Below are positions 12,476 to 21,001 of a stretch of 64,000 nucleotides of DNA, in pieces. A program made the translations under genes and the position numbers. How positions within the stretch are numbered: position 1 is the first letter of the stretch; the number at the start of each line of letters is the position of its first letter. Origin of the DNA: JAICJC01 sp963757605 (GTDB lineage: Bacteria > Actinomycetota > Thermoleophilia > Gaiellales > JAICJC01); the NCBI GenBank assembly GCA_963757605.1, contig CAVWSF010000001.1:1-64000 (forward strand), given 5' to 3'. Below the pieces are notes generated by a model. That model worked only from the letters and a program-made list of their open reading frames with translations. It did not search any database and was not told the origin of the DNA.

Positions 12476-13363
12476 CTAGATCGCAGCCGGGAGCGAGAGC
12501 CCGAGCCGCTCGCCCTCGTCGAGCAGGCGCTCCTCGGTGACTGCCCCGCCGACCGCGGTCGGCGTGGTGACCGAGAGCGCCGAGTAGAGGACGGCCCAGC
12601 GCAGCCGCTCCTCGGGCGTCGCGCCGCGCAGCTCCGCCCAGATGTAGGCCGAGACCAGCAGGTCGCCGGCGCCGGTCGTGTCAACCGCCGCGCCGACCGC
12701 GACGCCGGGCACCGTAACGCGCTCGCCGTCGATGACGCCGGTGGCGCCGGAGGCGCCCAGCGTCACGACGACCGACGCCGCCAGCTCGGTGAGGCACTCG
12801 AACGCGCTCTCGAGATCGCCCCGGCCCGACAGCGTGAGCGCCTCGCGCTCGCTCACGAACAGGACGTGGACACCCTCCAGCTGGCGCAGGGGCTGGCGTG
12901 CGAACGCGCGCGCGTCGTCGTCGCCGCAGGTCACGAAGGCTGGCACGCCCGGCGGCACGCAGTACAGCATGTCGACGTTGGCCGCCACGGTGGCGGGCTC
13001 GAAGGCGGCCACCTCGACAGGGTTTGCGCGGGCGCCCGGGTCGAGCGTCACCATTGCGCGGTCGTTCCCGACAGGCATGACGACGGTGGTGGCGGTGCGG
13101 CCGGTGCGGCGCTCGACGAGCGTCACGCCGTCGGCCACGAGCACGGAGCGGAGGAGCTCGGCGTCGGCGTCGTCGCCGAGCGGCGTGGCGAGCGCCGACG
13201 AGAGGCCGAGCCGGGCGGTCGCCACGGCGTGGATGGCCCCGCCGCCCGGGGAGCGCACCAGATCGCCGGCGAACCGCTCCTCGCCGAGGCCGGGCAGCGC
13301 CTCGAGCCCCACGAATGTCAGATCGAGGAAAGCGGGGATGGCCACTGCGACATCGATCGGCAT
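12476..13363 (-). CDS. PfkB family carbohydrate kinase
   Basis: A ribokinase-fold sugar or nucleoside kinase (about 295 aa). The N-terminal glycine block SPGGGAIHAVATARLG matches PfkB signature 1. The C-terminal DTTGAGDLLVSAYIWAEL is PfkB signature 2 with the catalytic Asp. The substrate-binding core is not diagnostic, so the sugar is unknown. I place the start at MPIDVAVAIP (ATG at 13361-13363); the frame extends to a GTG at 13402. Upstream bases show no strong Shine-Dalgarno for either. Confidence 0.87.
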   Translation of the reverse strand: MPIDVAVAIPAFLDLTFVGLEALPGLGEERFAGDLVRSPGGGAIHAVATARLGLSSALATPLGDDADAELLRSVLVADGVTLVERRTGRTATTVVMPVGNDRAMVTLDPGARANPVEVAAFEPATVAANVDMLYCVPPGVPAFVTCGDDDARAFARQPLRQLEGVHVLFVSEREALTLSGRGDLESAFECLTELAASVVVTLGASGATGVIDGERVTVPGVAVGAAVDTTGAGDLLVSAYIWAELRGATPEERLRWAVLYSALSVTTPTAVGGAVTEERLLDEGERLGLSLPAAI

Positions 13364-13523
13364 CCGGGCGAGGATAGCGGCACGCACATCGGTCCGGAGC
13401 ACTCCTCCGACCCGCGGGGAGTATCCTGGGCCGGAACCCAGGCGAGGAGGGTGCGGTGACCCACACGGACGATCACGGCGGCCCGCGAGGGCGAGCTGAA
13501 CACGGCATAGCGCACCACGACGC

Positions 13524-14162
13524 GTGATCTTCGCCGCCGGGATCGAGGACTACATCCGGTCGCTCGTCCCCGAGCCCGACGTCGTGCTGGCCGAGATGCA
13601 GGCTCACGCCGAGCGCGACGGGATCCCGATCGTCTACCCGGAGACCGGCCTCCTGCTCGAGGTGCTGGTCGCCATGACCGGCGCACGCGCGGCGGTCGAG
13701 GTGGGGACGGCGATCGGCGTCTCGACGCTCCACATCGCCCGCGCGCTCTCCGACGGCGGCAGCGTCGTCTCGTTCGAGGTCGACGCCGGGCGCCACGAGG
13801 CGGCGCGCGGGTACCTCGAGCGTGCGGGTGTCGGCGAGCGGGCCGACCTGCGGCTGAAGAACGGAACGCAGGGGCTCGCAGAGCTCGAGGGGCCGCTCGA
13901 CTTCGCGTTCCTCGACGCCGCGAAGGGCGACTACCCGCGCCAGCTCGAGCTCGTCGTCCCGCTGCTCCGCGAGGGAGGCGTCGTGGCGGTCGACAACGTG
14001 CTGCTGTCGGGCGCCGTCGCGGAGGGTCAGGAGCCGACCCATTGGTCGGACGAGGATGTGCTCACGATCCGGGCCCTCAATGCCGATCTAGTAGCCGACC
14101 GCGGTCTCATCGCTACCGTGCTGTCTGTCGGCGACGGTGTGGCCCTGGCCGTACGTCGCTGA
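13524..14162 (+). CDS. Class I SAM-dependent O-methyltransferase (caffeoyl-CoA OMT-like)
   Basis: A 212-aa cytoplasmic methyltransferase. The SAM-binding motif I AVEVGTAIGVSTLHIARAL is at about residues 57-75. An acidic SFEVDAGRHEAAR motif follows, then the FLDAAKGDYPRQL segment and GGVVAVDNVLLSGAV, all typical of the metal-dependent OMT (TrmR/CCoAOMT) family. It starts with GTG. Members act on small catechols or, as TrmR, on tRNA wobble uridines, and the sequence does not decide. It stands between the divergent PfkB gene and a lipoprotein. Confidence 0.9.
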   Translation: MIFAAGIEDYIRSLVPEPDVVLAEMQAHAERDGIPIVYPETGLLLEVLVAMTGARAAVEVGTAIGVSTLHIARALSDGGSVVSFEVDAGRHEAARGYLERAGVGERADLRLKNGTQGLAELEGPLDFAFLDAAKGDYPRQLELVVPLLREGGVVAVDNVLLSGAVAEGQEPTHWSDEDVLTIRALNADLVADRGLIATVLSVGDGVALAVRR

Positions 14163-14235
14163 GATATCTCGCGTCTATGCTGCAAGCACCGCCCGGTACG
14201 GGGCGGCGCCGCTCCCCAGAAAGGATTCTCCGCCC

Positions 14236-15162
14236 ATGAAGCGCGTTCTCGCATTGCTGCTCGTGACCCTTCTTGTGGCCGCGGCGTGCGGCGGAGGCTC
14301 CAGCGGATCCGGTGGCTCGTCCTCCGGCGGCGGCTCGGGCCAGATGAGCGCGGCCGACCTGCTCAAGGCCAGTCAGGACGCGTTGAAGAACGCCAAGTCC
14401 GCGTCATTCGAGCTCACCGTGGCGCTCAAGCTCGACGGCAGCCTCCAGAACGCCGGCGCGGGCGCCGCCCTGCTTCAGGGCCCGCTCAGCCTGAGCCTGA
14501 AGGGCCAGGCCGGCATGGCCGATGCGGGCACCGGCAAGTTCGACGTCCACTTCGCCCTGAACTTCACCGGCGGGTCGTTCTCCGGCGAGGCGCTCTCGCC
14601 CGACGGGAAGACCGCCTACATCCAGATGCCGACGCTGCTCGGCCCCGGCTGGAAGTCGATCGACATCTCCAAGCAGATGTCGTCCTCCGGCTCCTCGGGC
14701 TCGAACGGCTCGACGGACAAGAGCATCCAGCAGCTGAAGGCGCTCGGCCTCGACCCGTCCAAGTGGCTCAAGAACCTCACGGTCTCGTCCTCCGGCGACA
14801 CCGACACGATCGCGGCCGACCTCGACATCGCCAAGATCATCGCCGACGCGGCGTCGGCCTCGAACTCGCCGATCTCCGCCAAGGACCAGAAGCAGCTCGA
14901 CGAGCTCGCCGGTGCCGTGAAGACCGCGCACGGGTCGGAGTCGTTCGACCATTCGACGCACCTTCCGAGCGCGCTCTCCGCGGAGCTGGCCTTCGACGTG
15001 CCGGCCGACCTCCAGAAGGACGCCAACGGCCTGACGGGGCTCGACATCAAGGTCGACGCCACGTTCAGCGACTGGAACTCGGACTTCACGGTGAAGGCCC
15101 CGTCCGGCGCGACCCCGCTCGACTCGGGCGGCCTCTTCGGCGGTCTCTCGCAGGCCGCCTAG
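14236..15162 (+). CDS. Secreted lipoprotein, LppX/LprG-like shape
   Basis: A 308-aa protein with a clear lipoprotein signal peptide (MKRVLALLLVTLLVAAACGGG, lipobox Cys at 18). A Gly/Ser-rich linker follows (residues 19-40). The body (ADLLKASQDALKNAKSASFELTV...) resembles actinobacterial lipoproteins with a half-barrel lipid-binding fold. It begins with the ATG at 14236, preceded by gaaagga. A function in lipid carriage is a family-level guess. Confidence 0.8.
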   Translation: MKRVLALLLVTLLVAAACGGGSSGSGGSSSGGGSGQMSAADLLKASQDALKNAKSASFELTVALKLDGSLQNAGAGAALLQGPLSLSLKGQAGMADAGTGKFDVHFALNFTGGSFSGEALSPDGKTAYIQMPTLLGPGWKSIDISKQMSSSGSSGSNGSTDKSIQQLKALGLDPSKWLKNLTVSSSGDTDTIAADLDIAKIIADAASASNSPISAKDQKQLDELAGAVKTAHGSESFDHSTHLPSALSAELAFDVPADLQKDANGLTGLDIKVDATFSDWNSDFTVKAPSGATPLDSGGLFGGLSQAA

Positions 15163-15172
15163 AACCACCGAG

Positions 15173-15245
15173 TGGGGGCGGCTGGATTCGAACCAGCGAC
15201 CAAACGATTATGAGTCGTCTGCTCTCACCGCTGAGCTACGCCCCC
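15173..15245 (-). tRNA. tRNA with CAT anticodon, probably tRNA-Ile2 (lysidine-modified)
   Basis: A 73-nt cloverleaf. The acceptor GGGGGCG/CGCCCCC is closed, with discriminator A. The anticodon stem-loop is gacgactcataatcgtt, giving CAT. The stretch from the D stem through the T loop (agagcag.cgactcataatcg.ttggtcgctggttc) is nearly the same as in E. coli tRNA-Ile2. It is unlike elongator Met tRNA. That makes it the AUA-reading tRNA whose C34 is converted to lysidine by TilS. CCA is not encoded. Confidence 0.9.
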
Positions 15246-15320
15246 GGCGCGATCTCATCGTAATCACATAGTCGGGCCCCGCCGTTCAAACCAATCGCGG
15301 TCAGGGGCCGTATTAGCGGT

Positions 15321-16010
15321 GTGAGCCAGACCGCGGACAGCCTCTCCTCCAGCGAGCTCTTCGAGGGCCTGACCGACGCCGCGCTGGCGGATCTCGACGG
15401 CCGCCTCCGGGCGGCGGGGTTCCGCAAGGGCGAGCTCATCTACTCGCCCTACGATCGTGGTGACGCCCTCTACCTGATCGAAGCCGGGCGGGTGCGGCTC
15501 TACCGCAGCGCCCACGACGGGCGGCAGCTCACGCTGGCGATGCTCGACGAGGGCGAGGCGTTCGGCCTCGTCCCGGTGAACGGCGACGACCTCCACGACG
15601 CCTACGCAGAGGCGATGACCGACTGCGTGCTGCGTGTGGTGCCCGCCGCCGACCTCGAGCGCACCGCTGCCGAGCACCCCCAGGTCGCCATGAACCTGAT
15701 GCGGTCGCTCTCCCAGCGCCTGCGCAGCCTCGAGGACCGGCTCGAGAGCCTCGCCTTCCGCGGGGTCGCGGCGCGCCTGGCGGGCCAGCTCCTGGAGTTG
15801 ATGGAGCGCTACGGGCGCGTCACCCCGCAGGGAATCCGCATCGACGAGCGGTTCACCCACATGCAGCTCGCCGAGATGATCGGGACGAGCCGCGAGACGC
15901 TCACCAAGGTCCTGAACGAGCTTCGCGAGTCGGGCCTGATCGACGTCCGCGAGCGGCTCGTGTGGGTGCTCGACGCCGACGCCTTGGAGCACCTGAAGAC
16001 CTCCGGATAG
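15321..16010 (+). CDS. Crp/Fnr family transcriptional regulator
   Basis: A 229-aa DNA-binding regulator. The N-terminal cyclic-nucleotide-binding fold (about residues 10-125) contains FRKGELIYSPYDRGDALYLIEAGRVRLYR. A dimer helix follows (about 125-150), then a winged helix-turn-helix with RFTHMQLAEMIGTSRETLTKVLNELRE (about 175-200). The first domain lacks the Fnr Cys cluster, so oxygen sensing by an iron-sulfur cluster is unlikely. The start is GTG at 15321. No regulated partner is obvious; the next gene is pdxS. Confidence 0.93.
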   Translation: MSQTADSLSSSELFEGLTDAALADLDGRLRAAGFRKGELIYSPYDRGDALYLIEAGRVRLYRSAHDGRQLTLAMLDEGEAFGLVPVNGDDLHDAYAEAMTDCVLRVVPAADLERTAAEHPQVAMNLMRSLSQRLRSLEDRLESLAFRGVAARLAGQLLELMERYGRVTPQGIRIDERFTHMQLAEMIGTSRETLTKVLNELRESGLIDVRERLVWVLDADALEHLKTSG

Positions 16011-16056
16011 CTACACTGTCCCCCAGAAGTTCGGCGATCGAGCAGGGGTGTGTGAC

Positions 16057-16941
16057 GTGAGCGAAACCGGAACCATGCGGGTCAAGAGCGGGCTCGCCGA
16101 GATGCTGAAGGGCGGCGTGATCATGGACGTCACGACCGCCGAGCAGGCCCGCATCGCCGAGGACGCGGGCGCGTGCGCCGTCATGGCGCTCGAGCGCGTC
16201 CCCGCCGACATCCGCCGCGACGGCGGCGTCGCCCGCATGGCCGACCCGGCCAAGATCCGCGAGATCCAGGAGACGGTCACGATCCCGGTCATGGCCAAGG
16301 CCCGGATCGGGCACTTCGCCGAGGCGCAGGTGCTCCAGGCGCTCGAGGTCGACTACATCGACGAGTCCGAGGTGCTCACCCCCGCCGACGAGGCCAACCA
16401 CATCAACAAGTGGCGCTTCACGGTGCCGTTCGTGTGCGGCGCGACCAACCTGGGCGAGGCGCTGCGGCGCATCGCCGAGGGCGCCGCGATGATCCGCTCC
16501 AAGGGCGAGGCCGGCACCGGCAACGTGGTCGAGGCCGTGCGGCACATGCGCTCGATCTTCGGCGAGATCAAGCGGCTGGGAACGATGGACGAGGACGAGG
16601 TCTACGCCGCGGCCAAGCAGCACCAGGCGCCGTACGACCTCGTGAAGTTCTGCGCCGAGAACGGCAGCCTGCCGGTCGTCACGTTCACCGCCGGCGGGAT
16701 CGCCACCCCGGCGGACGCCGCGCTCATGATGCAGCTCGGCTCCGACGGCGTCTTCGTCGGCTCCGGCATCTTCAAGAGCTCCGACCCGGCGGCGATGGCC
16801 GCCGCAATCGTCAAGGCGACGACTCACTTCGCCGACCCGCAGATCGTCGCCGAGGTCTCGTTCGGCCTGGGCGAGGCGATGGCCGGCAAGGAGATCGCCG
16901 AGCTGGGCGAGCAGGGGCTGCTTCAGACGCGTGGCTGGTAG
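16057..16941 (+). CDS. pdxS: Pyridoxal 5'-phosphate synthase subunit PdxS
   Basis: The synthase subunit of the DXP-independent vitamin B6 pathway. It makes PLP from ribose 5-phosphate, glyceraldehyde 3-phosphate and ammonia supplied by PdxT. It is very conserved, with MRVKSGLAEMLKGGVIMDV, AGACAVMALERVPADIR, VMAKARIGHFAEAQ and the C-terminal GSDGVFVGSGIFKS. The GTG at 16057 has aggg about 9 bases upstream; an earlier GTG at 16048 is possible. It overlaps pdxT by 11 bp, so the two are made together. Confidence 0.98.
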   Translation: MSETGTMRVKSGLAEMLKGGVIMDVTTAEQARIAEDAGACAVMALERVPADIRRDGGVARMADPAKIREIQETVTIPVMAKARIGHFAEAQVLQALEVDYIDESEVLTPADEANHINKWRFTVPFVCGATNLGEALRRIAEGAAMIRSKGEAGTGNVVEAVRHMRSIFGEIKRLGTMDEDEVYAAAKQHQAPYDLVKFCAENGSLPVVTFTAGGIATPADAALMMQLGSDGVFVGSGIFKSSDPAAMAAAIVKATTHFADPQIVAEVSFGLGEAMAGKEIAELGEQGLLQTRGW

Positions 16942-17527
16942 CGCGGGCGTCCTCGCCCTGCAGGGCGCGTTCCGCGAGCACTGCCGGGCCCTCCGCGACG
17001 TCGGCCTCGACGCCGTCGAGGTGCGCGTGCCCGCCGACCTGGACGGCGTCGACGGGCTCGTCATCCCCGGCGGCGAGTCGACCACGATGTCGAAGCTGAT
17101 CGACGTCTACGGCCTCGAGGAGCCCATCCTCGACCTGCACCGCCGGGGCGGCGCGCTCTTCGGCACGTGCGCCGGGATGATCCTGCTGGCGGCCACCGCG
17201 GTCGACGGCCGCCCCGACCAGCGCTCGCTGGGCCTCATCGACCTCGAGGTGCGCCGCAACGCCTACGGGCGCCAGGTGTCGAGCTTCGAGGCCCCGGTCA
17301 GGATCGCGGGCGAGGACCTGCCGATGCACGGCGTCTTCATCCGCGCGCCGCGGATCGAGCGCATGGGGGAGGGGGTCGAGGCGGTTGCGACCCTCGACGG
17401 CGACCCGGTCGCCGCCCGCCAGGGGTCGGTCATGGTTGCCGCCTTCCATCCGGAGCTCACGACCGACCGGCGGCTGCACGCCCGGTTCGCGTCGATGGTG
17501 ATGCGGCGGGGGGTGCAGGCGGCGTGA
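16931..17527 (+). CDS. pdxT: Pyridoxal 5'-phosphate synthase glutaminase subunit PdxT
   Basis: The class I glutaminase that feeds ammonia to PdxS (198 aa). The nucleophile Cys80 is in FGTCAGMILLA, with the triad His173 and Glu175 in AFHPEL. The LVIPGGESTTM oxyanion strand is at residues 43-53. The GTG start lies inside the end of pdxS and the stop overlaps yebC, giving a compact pdxS-pdxT-yebC transcript. Confidence 0.97.
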   Translation: MAGSAGVLALQGAFREHCRALRDVGLDAVEVRVPADLDGVDGLVIPGGESTTMSKLIDVYGLEEPILDLHRRGGALFGTCAGMILLAATAVDGRPDQRSLGLIDLEVRRNAYGRQVSSFEAPVRIAGEDLPMHGVFIRAPRIERMGEGVEAVATLDGDPVAARQGSVMVAAFHPELTTDRRLHARFASMVMRRGVQAA

Positions 17528-18276
17528 GCGGCCATTCCAAGTGGTCGACGATCAAGCGCCGCAAGGGTGCGGAGGACGCCAAGCGCGGCAAGCTCTTCAC
17601 CAAGCTGTCGCGCGCGATCATCCTCGCGGTCCGCGAGGGCGGGCCCGAGATCGAGACGAACGCCGCACTGGCCGCAGCGGTCGCCAAGGCGCGCTCGTAC
17701 TCCATGCCGAAGGACAACATCGAGCGCGCCATCGCCCGCGCCACCGGCGGCGGCGAGGGCTCCGACGACTACGAGTCGATCACGTACGAGGGCTACGGGC
17801 CCGACGGCGTGGCGATCATCGTCGAGGCGCTCACCGACAACCGCAACCGCACGGCGGCCGACGTCCGCTCGGTCTTCACGAAGTACCACTCAAGCCTGGG
17901 CGCGCCCGGCTCGGTGGCCTGGCAGTTCGACAGAAAGGGCGTGATCCAGATCCCGGCGGAGGGCACGACCGAGGACGACGTCGTCCTGGGTGCGGCCGAC
18001 GCCGGCGCCGAGGACGCCGCGCTGGAAGGCGAGGTCTGGCAGGTGACGACGGCCCCGACCGAGCTCGCCGCCGTGCGCGACGCGCTCGAGGCGAACGGGC
18101 TCCAGGTGGAGTCGGCGGAGCTCAGGCTCGTCCCGCGGAGCACCATCGGCCTGGACGAGGACGGGGCCCGGAAGCTGCTGCGGCTGATCGACGGGCTCGA
18201 GGATCTCGACGACGTCCAGGACGTCTACGCGAACTTCGACATCCCCGACGCGGTGCTCGAAGCGGTCGCCGGTTAG
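17524..18276 (+). CDS. yebC: YebC/PmpR family protein (TACO1-like)
   Basis: A 250-aa protein starting MSGHSKWSTIKRRKGAEDAKRGK, the family signature. The SMPKDNIERAIARATG and YEGYGPDGVAIIVEALTDNRNRT blocks are also present. YebC proteins were annotated as transcription regulators and are now linked to relieving ribosome stalling on proline-rich sequences. The GTG start overlaps pdxT by 4 bp. In many genomes yebC precedes ruvC, as here, with one unrelated minus-strand gene between. Confidence 0.97.
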   Translation: MSGHSKWSTIKRRKGAEDAKRGKLFTKLSRAIILAVREGGPEIETNAALAAAVAKARSYSMPKDNIERAIARATGGGEGSDDYESITYEGYGPDGVAIIVEALTDNRNRTAADVRSVFTKYHSSLGAPGSVAWQFDRKGVIQIPAEGTTEDDVVLGAADAGAEDAALEGEVWQVTTAPTELAAVRDALEANGLQVESAELRLVPRSTIGLDEDGARKLLRLIDGLEDLDDVQDVYANFDIPDAVLEAVAG

Positions 18277-18279
18277 CGC

Positions 18280-18771
18280 TTAGCGGCGGCCGGCGGTGCG
18301 GGCGTAGGCGGCCCAGGCGCCGTGCGACCCGCGCGGCTCGGAGAGGCCGGCGACGAGGAGGGCATGCAGGCCGATCACGGCGAGCGTGAGCGGCAGTGCG
18401 AGCATCCAGTAGCCGGCGTCGATCCCCGTCAGCGTGGAGGTGGTGTGCTCCGGGCGGGCCATGACGGCGGCGACCGGCAGGAGCCCGGCGGCGCCCGCGA
18501 CGAGGCCCGCGGCCAGGGCTCTCGGGAACGAGATCGTGAAACCGGTCAGGGCGGCCACCGCGAGCTTCACGAGCACCGCCTCGACGACCGCTGCCAGGAG
18601 AACGTACTCCGCGAGCGCGGAGCCCGCGTCCTCCGGGCGAGCGGTCGAGAGCAGAGCCTGCCCGTGCGCCGTCAGGGCGCCCGCCACCAGCATCACGCCG
18701 ACGGCGTGCATCACGACCCCGGTGGCGATCCCGCAGACGACGACGGTCCCCAGCGCGACCCAGAAGCTCAT
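18280..18771 (-). CDS. Four-helix integral membrane protein (unknown family)
   Basis: A 163-aa protein with about four hydrophobic helices, at residues 3-27, 45-72, 76-97 and 115-140. The C-terminus is basic and cytoplasmic-looking. The ATG at 18769-18771 has gggggaa five bases upstream; an ATG four codons earlier (18783) is less well placed. It runs opposite to its neighbours, inserted between yebC and ruvC, whose usual adjacency it interrupts. No function can be assigned. Confidence 0.75.
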   Translation of the reverse strand: MSFWVALGTVVVCGIATGVVMHAVGVMLVAGALTAHGQALLSTARPEDAGSALAEYVLLAAVVEAVLVKLAVAALTGFTISFPRALAAGLVAGAAGLLPVAAVMARPEHTTSTLTGIDAGYWMLALPLTLAVIGLHALLVAGLSEPRGSHGAWAAYARTAGRR

Positions 18772-18838
18772 TCGTTCCCCCATCCCACATCGAGTGTGCG
18801 CGGGCCCGCGGAGGCGGTCAACGGGGGGTATTTTCCCC

Positions 18839-18852
18839 CGAACATCCGTTCG
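18839..18852. promoter_or_regulatory. LexA (SOS) box upstream of ruvCAB
   Basis: cgaacatccgttcg is a perfect CGAAC-N4-GTTCG palindrome ending 33 bases before the ruvC start. It fits the Gram-positive and actinobacterial LexA site (CGAAC-N4-GTTCG) and predicts that ruvCAB is derepressed by DNA damage. The palindrome is seen; LexA binding is inferred. Confidence 0.75.
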
Positions 18853-18885
18853 ACCGGCGTCCGCCGCCACGTCTAGACTGGCTCC

Positions 18886-19383
18886 ATGATCGTGCTCGGC
18901 ATCGACCCCGGCATGGCCGAGACCGGCTACGGCGTCATCGCGGTCGAGGGCAGCCGGATGCGGGCGCTCGACCACGGCGTGGTGACCACCGAGGCCCGGA
19001 GCCCGGCCGCCGCCCGGCTCGCGCTCATCCACGCGCAGATCGCCGAGCTGGTCGACCGGCACGCACCCGCGACAGCGGCGCTCGAAGATCTGTTCGTCGG
19101 CGCCAACCCGCGCACGATCCTCTCGGTCGGGCAGGCCCGCGGGGCGATCCTCGCGGCGCTCGGCGCTGCGGGGATCGACGCGGCAGGGTATCCGCCGGCC
19201 GAGGTGAAGAAGGCGGTATGCGGATTCGGGCGAGCCGACAAGGGCCAGATGACGAGGATGGTGAGCGCGATCCTGGGGCTTGACGCGCCGCCCGCCACCG
19301 ACCACGCGGCCGATGCGCTGGCGGTGGCCGTCTGCCACGCCACCCGGGCTCGCTCGCGAGCCCCGCTGGCGGTGGCGCGATGA
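18886..19383 (+). CDS. ruvC: Crossover junction endodeoxyribonuclease RuvC
   Basis: Resolves Holliday junctions by paired nicking (165 aa, usual length about 160-175). The RNase H-like active site is visible: Asp7 in LGIDPGM, Glu67 in ALEDLF, and His140/Asp143 in TDHAADAL. The stop overlaps ruvA (ATGA), so ruvC-ruvA-ruvB form one translationally coupled operon. A LexA box lies in the promoter region. Confidence 0.97.
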   Translation: MIVLGIDPGMAETGYGVIAVEGSRMRALDHGVVTTEARSPAAARLALIHAQIAELVDRHAPATAALEDLFVGANPRTILSVGQARGAILAALGAAGIDAAGYPPAEVKKAVCGFGRADKGQMTRMVSAILGLDAPPATDHAADALAVAVCHATRARSRAPLAVAR

Positions 19384-19973
19384 TCGCCTCGCTCCGGGGC
19401 CGGGTCGCCTCAACTCGTCCCGGGGCGCTCGTGCTCGACGTGGGCGGCGTCGGCTACCTCGTCGCCGCGACCGCGTCGGCCGTGCGGCGGGCGGGCGACG
19501 CCGACGGCGGCGAGATCACCGTCCACACGCACCTGCACGTGCGCGAGGACACGCTGCAGCTCTACGGCTTCGCCTCCACCGCCGAGCGGTCGCTGTTCGA
19601 GCTCCTGCTCGGCGTCTCCGGCGTCGGGCCCAAGGCGGCGCTCGCGATCGTGTCGGGCTTCGCTCCCGACCAGATCCGCCGCGCCGTGGCGACCAGCGAC
19701 CACGCGCTCTTCACCTCGATCCCCGGGATCGGCCGCAGGACGGCCGAGCGGGTGGTGGTCGACCTGAAGGACAAGGTGGGCGCGATGGAGATCGCGGCCG
19801 TATCGGTCGACGGCGCCGGCGGCGACGACCACGCGGCGGCTCGCGACGCCCTGGTCGGGCTCGGGATGTCGGTGGCCGAGGCCGAGGCCGCCCTGCGCGA
19901 GGTCGACGAGGACGCCCCGATCGAGGAGCGCGTCCGGCTCGCCCTGTCCTCCTCGCTCACAGGTGCGGCGTGA
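19380..19973 (+). CDS. ruvA: Holliday junction branch migration protein RuvA
   Basis: Tetrameric junction-binding subunit (197 aa). It has an N-terminal OB fold (residues 1-63), tandem helix-hairpin-helix motifs GVSGVGPKAALAI and SIPGIGRRTAERV (about 78-125), and a C-terminal RuvB-binding domain with LVGLGMSVAEAEAAL (about 155-170). The ATG overlaps the ruvC stop and the stop overlaps the ruvB GTG. Confidence 0.97.
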   Translation: MIASLRGRVASTRPGALVLDVGGVGYLVAATASAVRRAGDADGGEITVHTHLHVREDTLQLYGFASTAERSLFELLLGVSGVGPKAALAIVSGFAPDQIRRAVATSDHALFTSIPGIGRRTAERVVVDLKDKVGAMEIAAVSVDGAGGDDHAAARDALVGLGMSVAEAEAALREVDEDAPIEERVRLALSSSLTGAA

Positions 19974-20998
19974 GCGCGGCGCCCGAGGCGCGCCTGCCCG
20001 ACGCGCTGGTGGCGCCGGGCGAGGAGGAGTTCGACCGGTCGCTGCGCCCGCGCACGCTGGCCGAGTTCGTCGGCCAGGCGCAGGTCAAGGAGCAGCTGGG
20101 CATCTTCCTCGAGGCCGCCCGCCGCCGCGGGGAGCCGTGCGAGCACGTCCTCCTGGCCGGCCCGCCGGGCCTCGGGAAGACATCGCTGGCCGGCATCATC
20201 GCGGCCGAGATGTCCTCGACTCTGCGGGTCATGTCGGGCCCGGCTGTCGACCGCAAGGCCGACATGGCGGCGATCCTGACGGCGCTCGAGCCGCACGATG
20301 TCCTCTTCATCGATGAGATCCACCGCCTGAACCGGGCCATCGAGGAGCTGCTCTACCCGGCGATGGAGGACGGCTGCATCGACATCGTGATCGGGCAGGG
20401 CCCGGGCGCGCACTCCCTGCGGCTCGAGCTGAAGCCGTTCACGCTGGTGGGCGCGACCACCCGCACCGGCCTCCTCACGACCCCGCTTCGCGACCGGTTC
20501 GGCATCACCCACCGGCTGGACTACTACGTGCCCGACGAGATCGAGCTGATCGTCCAGCGTTCGGCCCGGCTGCTCGACGTCAGCGTCGACGACGGCGGCT
20601 GCGACGAGATCGCGCGCCGCTCCCGCGGCACGCCCCGCGTCGCGAACCGCATCCTCCGCCGTGTCCGCGACTTCGCCCAGGTGCGCCACGCGGGCGACAT
20701 CACCCACGCCGTGGCGATGGAGGCGCTCGACCTGTTCGAGGTCGACCACGCCGGCCTCGAGCGGATCGACCGGGCGATTCTCCAGGCCGTCGTCGGCCGC
20801 TTCTCGGGCGGGCCGGTGGGGCTCTCGACGCTCGCCGTGGCGATCGGCGAGGAGCCCGACACCATCGAGGATGTCTACGAGCCGTACCTGCTCCAGCTCG
20901 GGCTGCTCCAGCGAACGCCGCGCGGCCGGGTCGTGACGCCCGCGGGCTACGCCCATCTGGGCCTGCCCGCGCCGGACCGCGACCCGCGCCTGTTCTGA
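19970..20998 (+). CDS. ruvB: Holliday junction branch migration DNA helicase RuvB
   Basis: AAA+ motor that drives branch migration with RuvA (342 aa). Walker A is AGPPGLGKTS (Lys70), Walker B is LFIDEIHRL (Asp115-Glu116), sensor 1 is VGATTRTG, and the arginine finger segment is PLRDRFG. The C-terminal winged helix ends with GRVVTPAGYAHLG. The GTG start overlaps ruvA by 4 bp. The stop is followed three bases later by repeat element copy A. Confidence 0.98.
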   Translation: MSAAPEARLPDALVAPGEEEFDRSLRPRTLAEFVGQAQVKEQLGIFLEAARRRGEPCEHVLLAGPPGLGKTSLAGIIAAEMSSTLRVMSGPAVDRKADMAAILTALEPHDVLFIDEIHRLNRAIEELLYPAMEDGCIDIVIGQGPGAHSLRLELKPFTLVGATTRTGLLTTPLRDRFGITHRLDYYVPDEIELIVQRSARLLDVSVDDGGCDEIARRSRGTPRVANRILRRVRDFAQVRHAGDITHAVAMEALDLFEVDHAGLERIDRAILQAVVGRFSGGPVGLSTLAVAIGEEPDTIEDVYEPYLLQLGLLQRTPRGRVVTPAGYAHLGLPAPDRDPRLF

Positions 20999-21001
20999 CC
21001 G

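Noticed and set aside
12678..13499. Plus-strand open frame opposite the PfkB kinase
   Set aside because: Low-complexity Ser/Thr/Arg translation typical of an antisense shadow; the minus strand has the kinase motifs.
15173..15245. tRNA-Met
   Set aside because: The body matches tRNA-Ile2 better despite the CAT anticodon.
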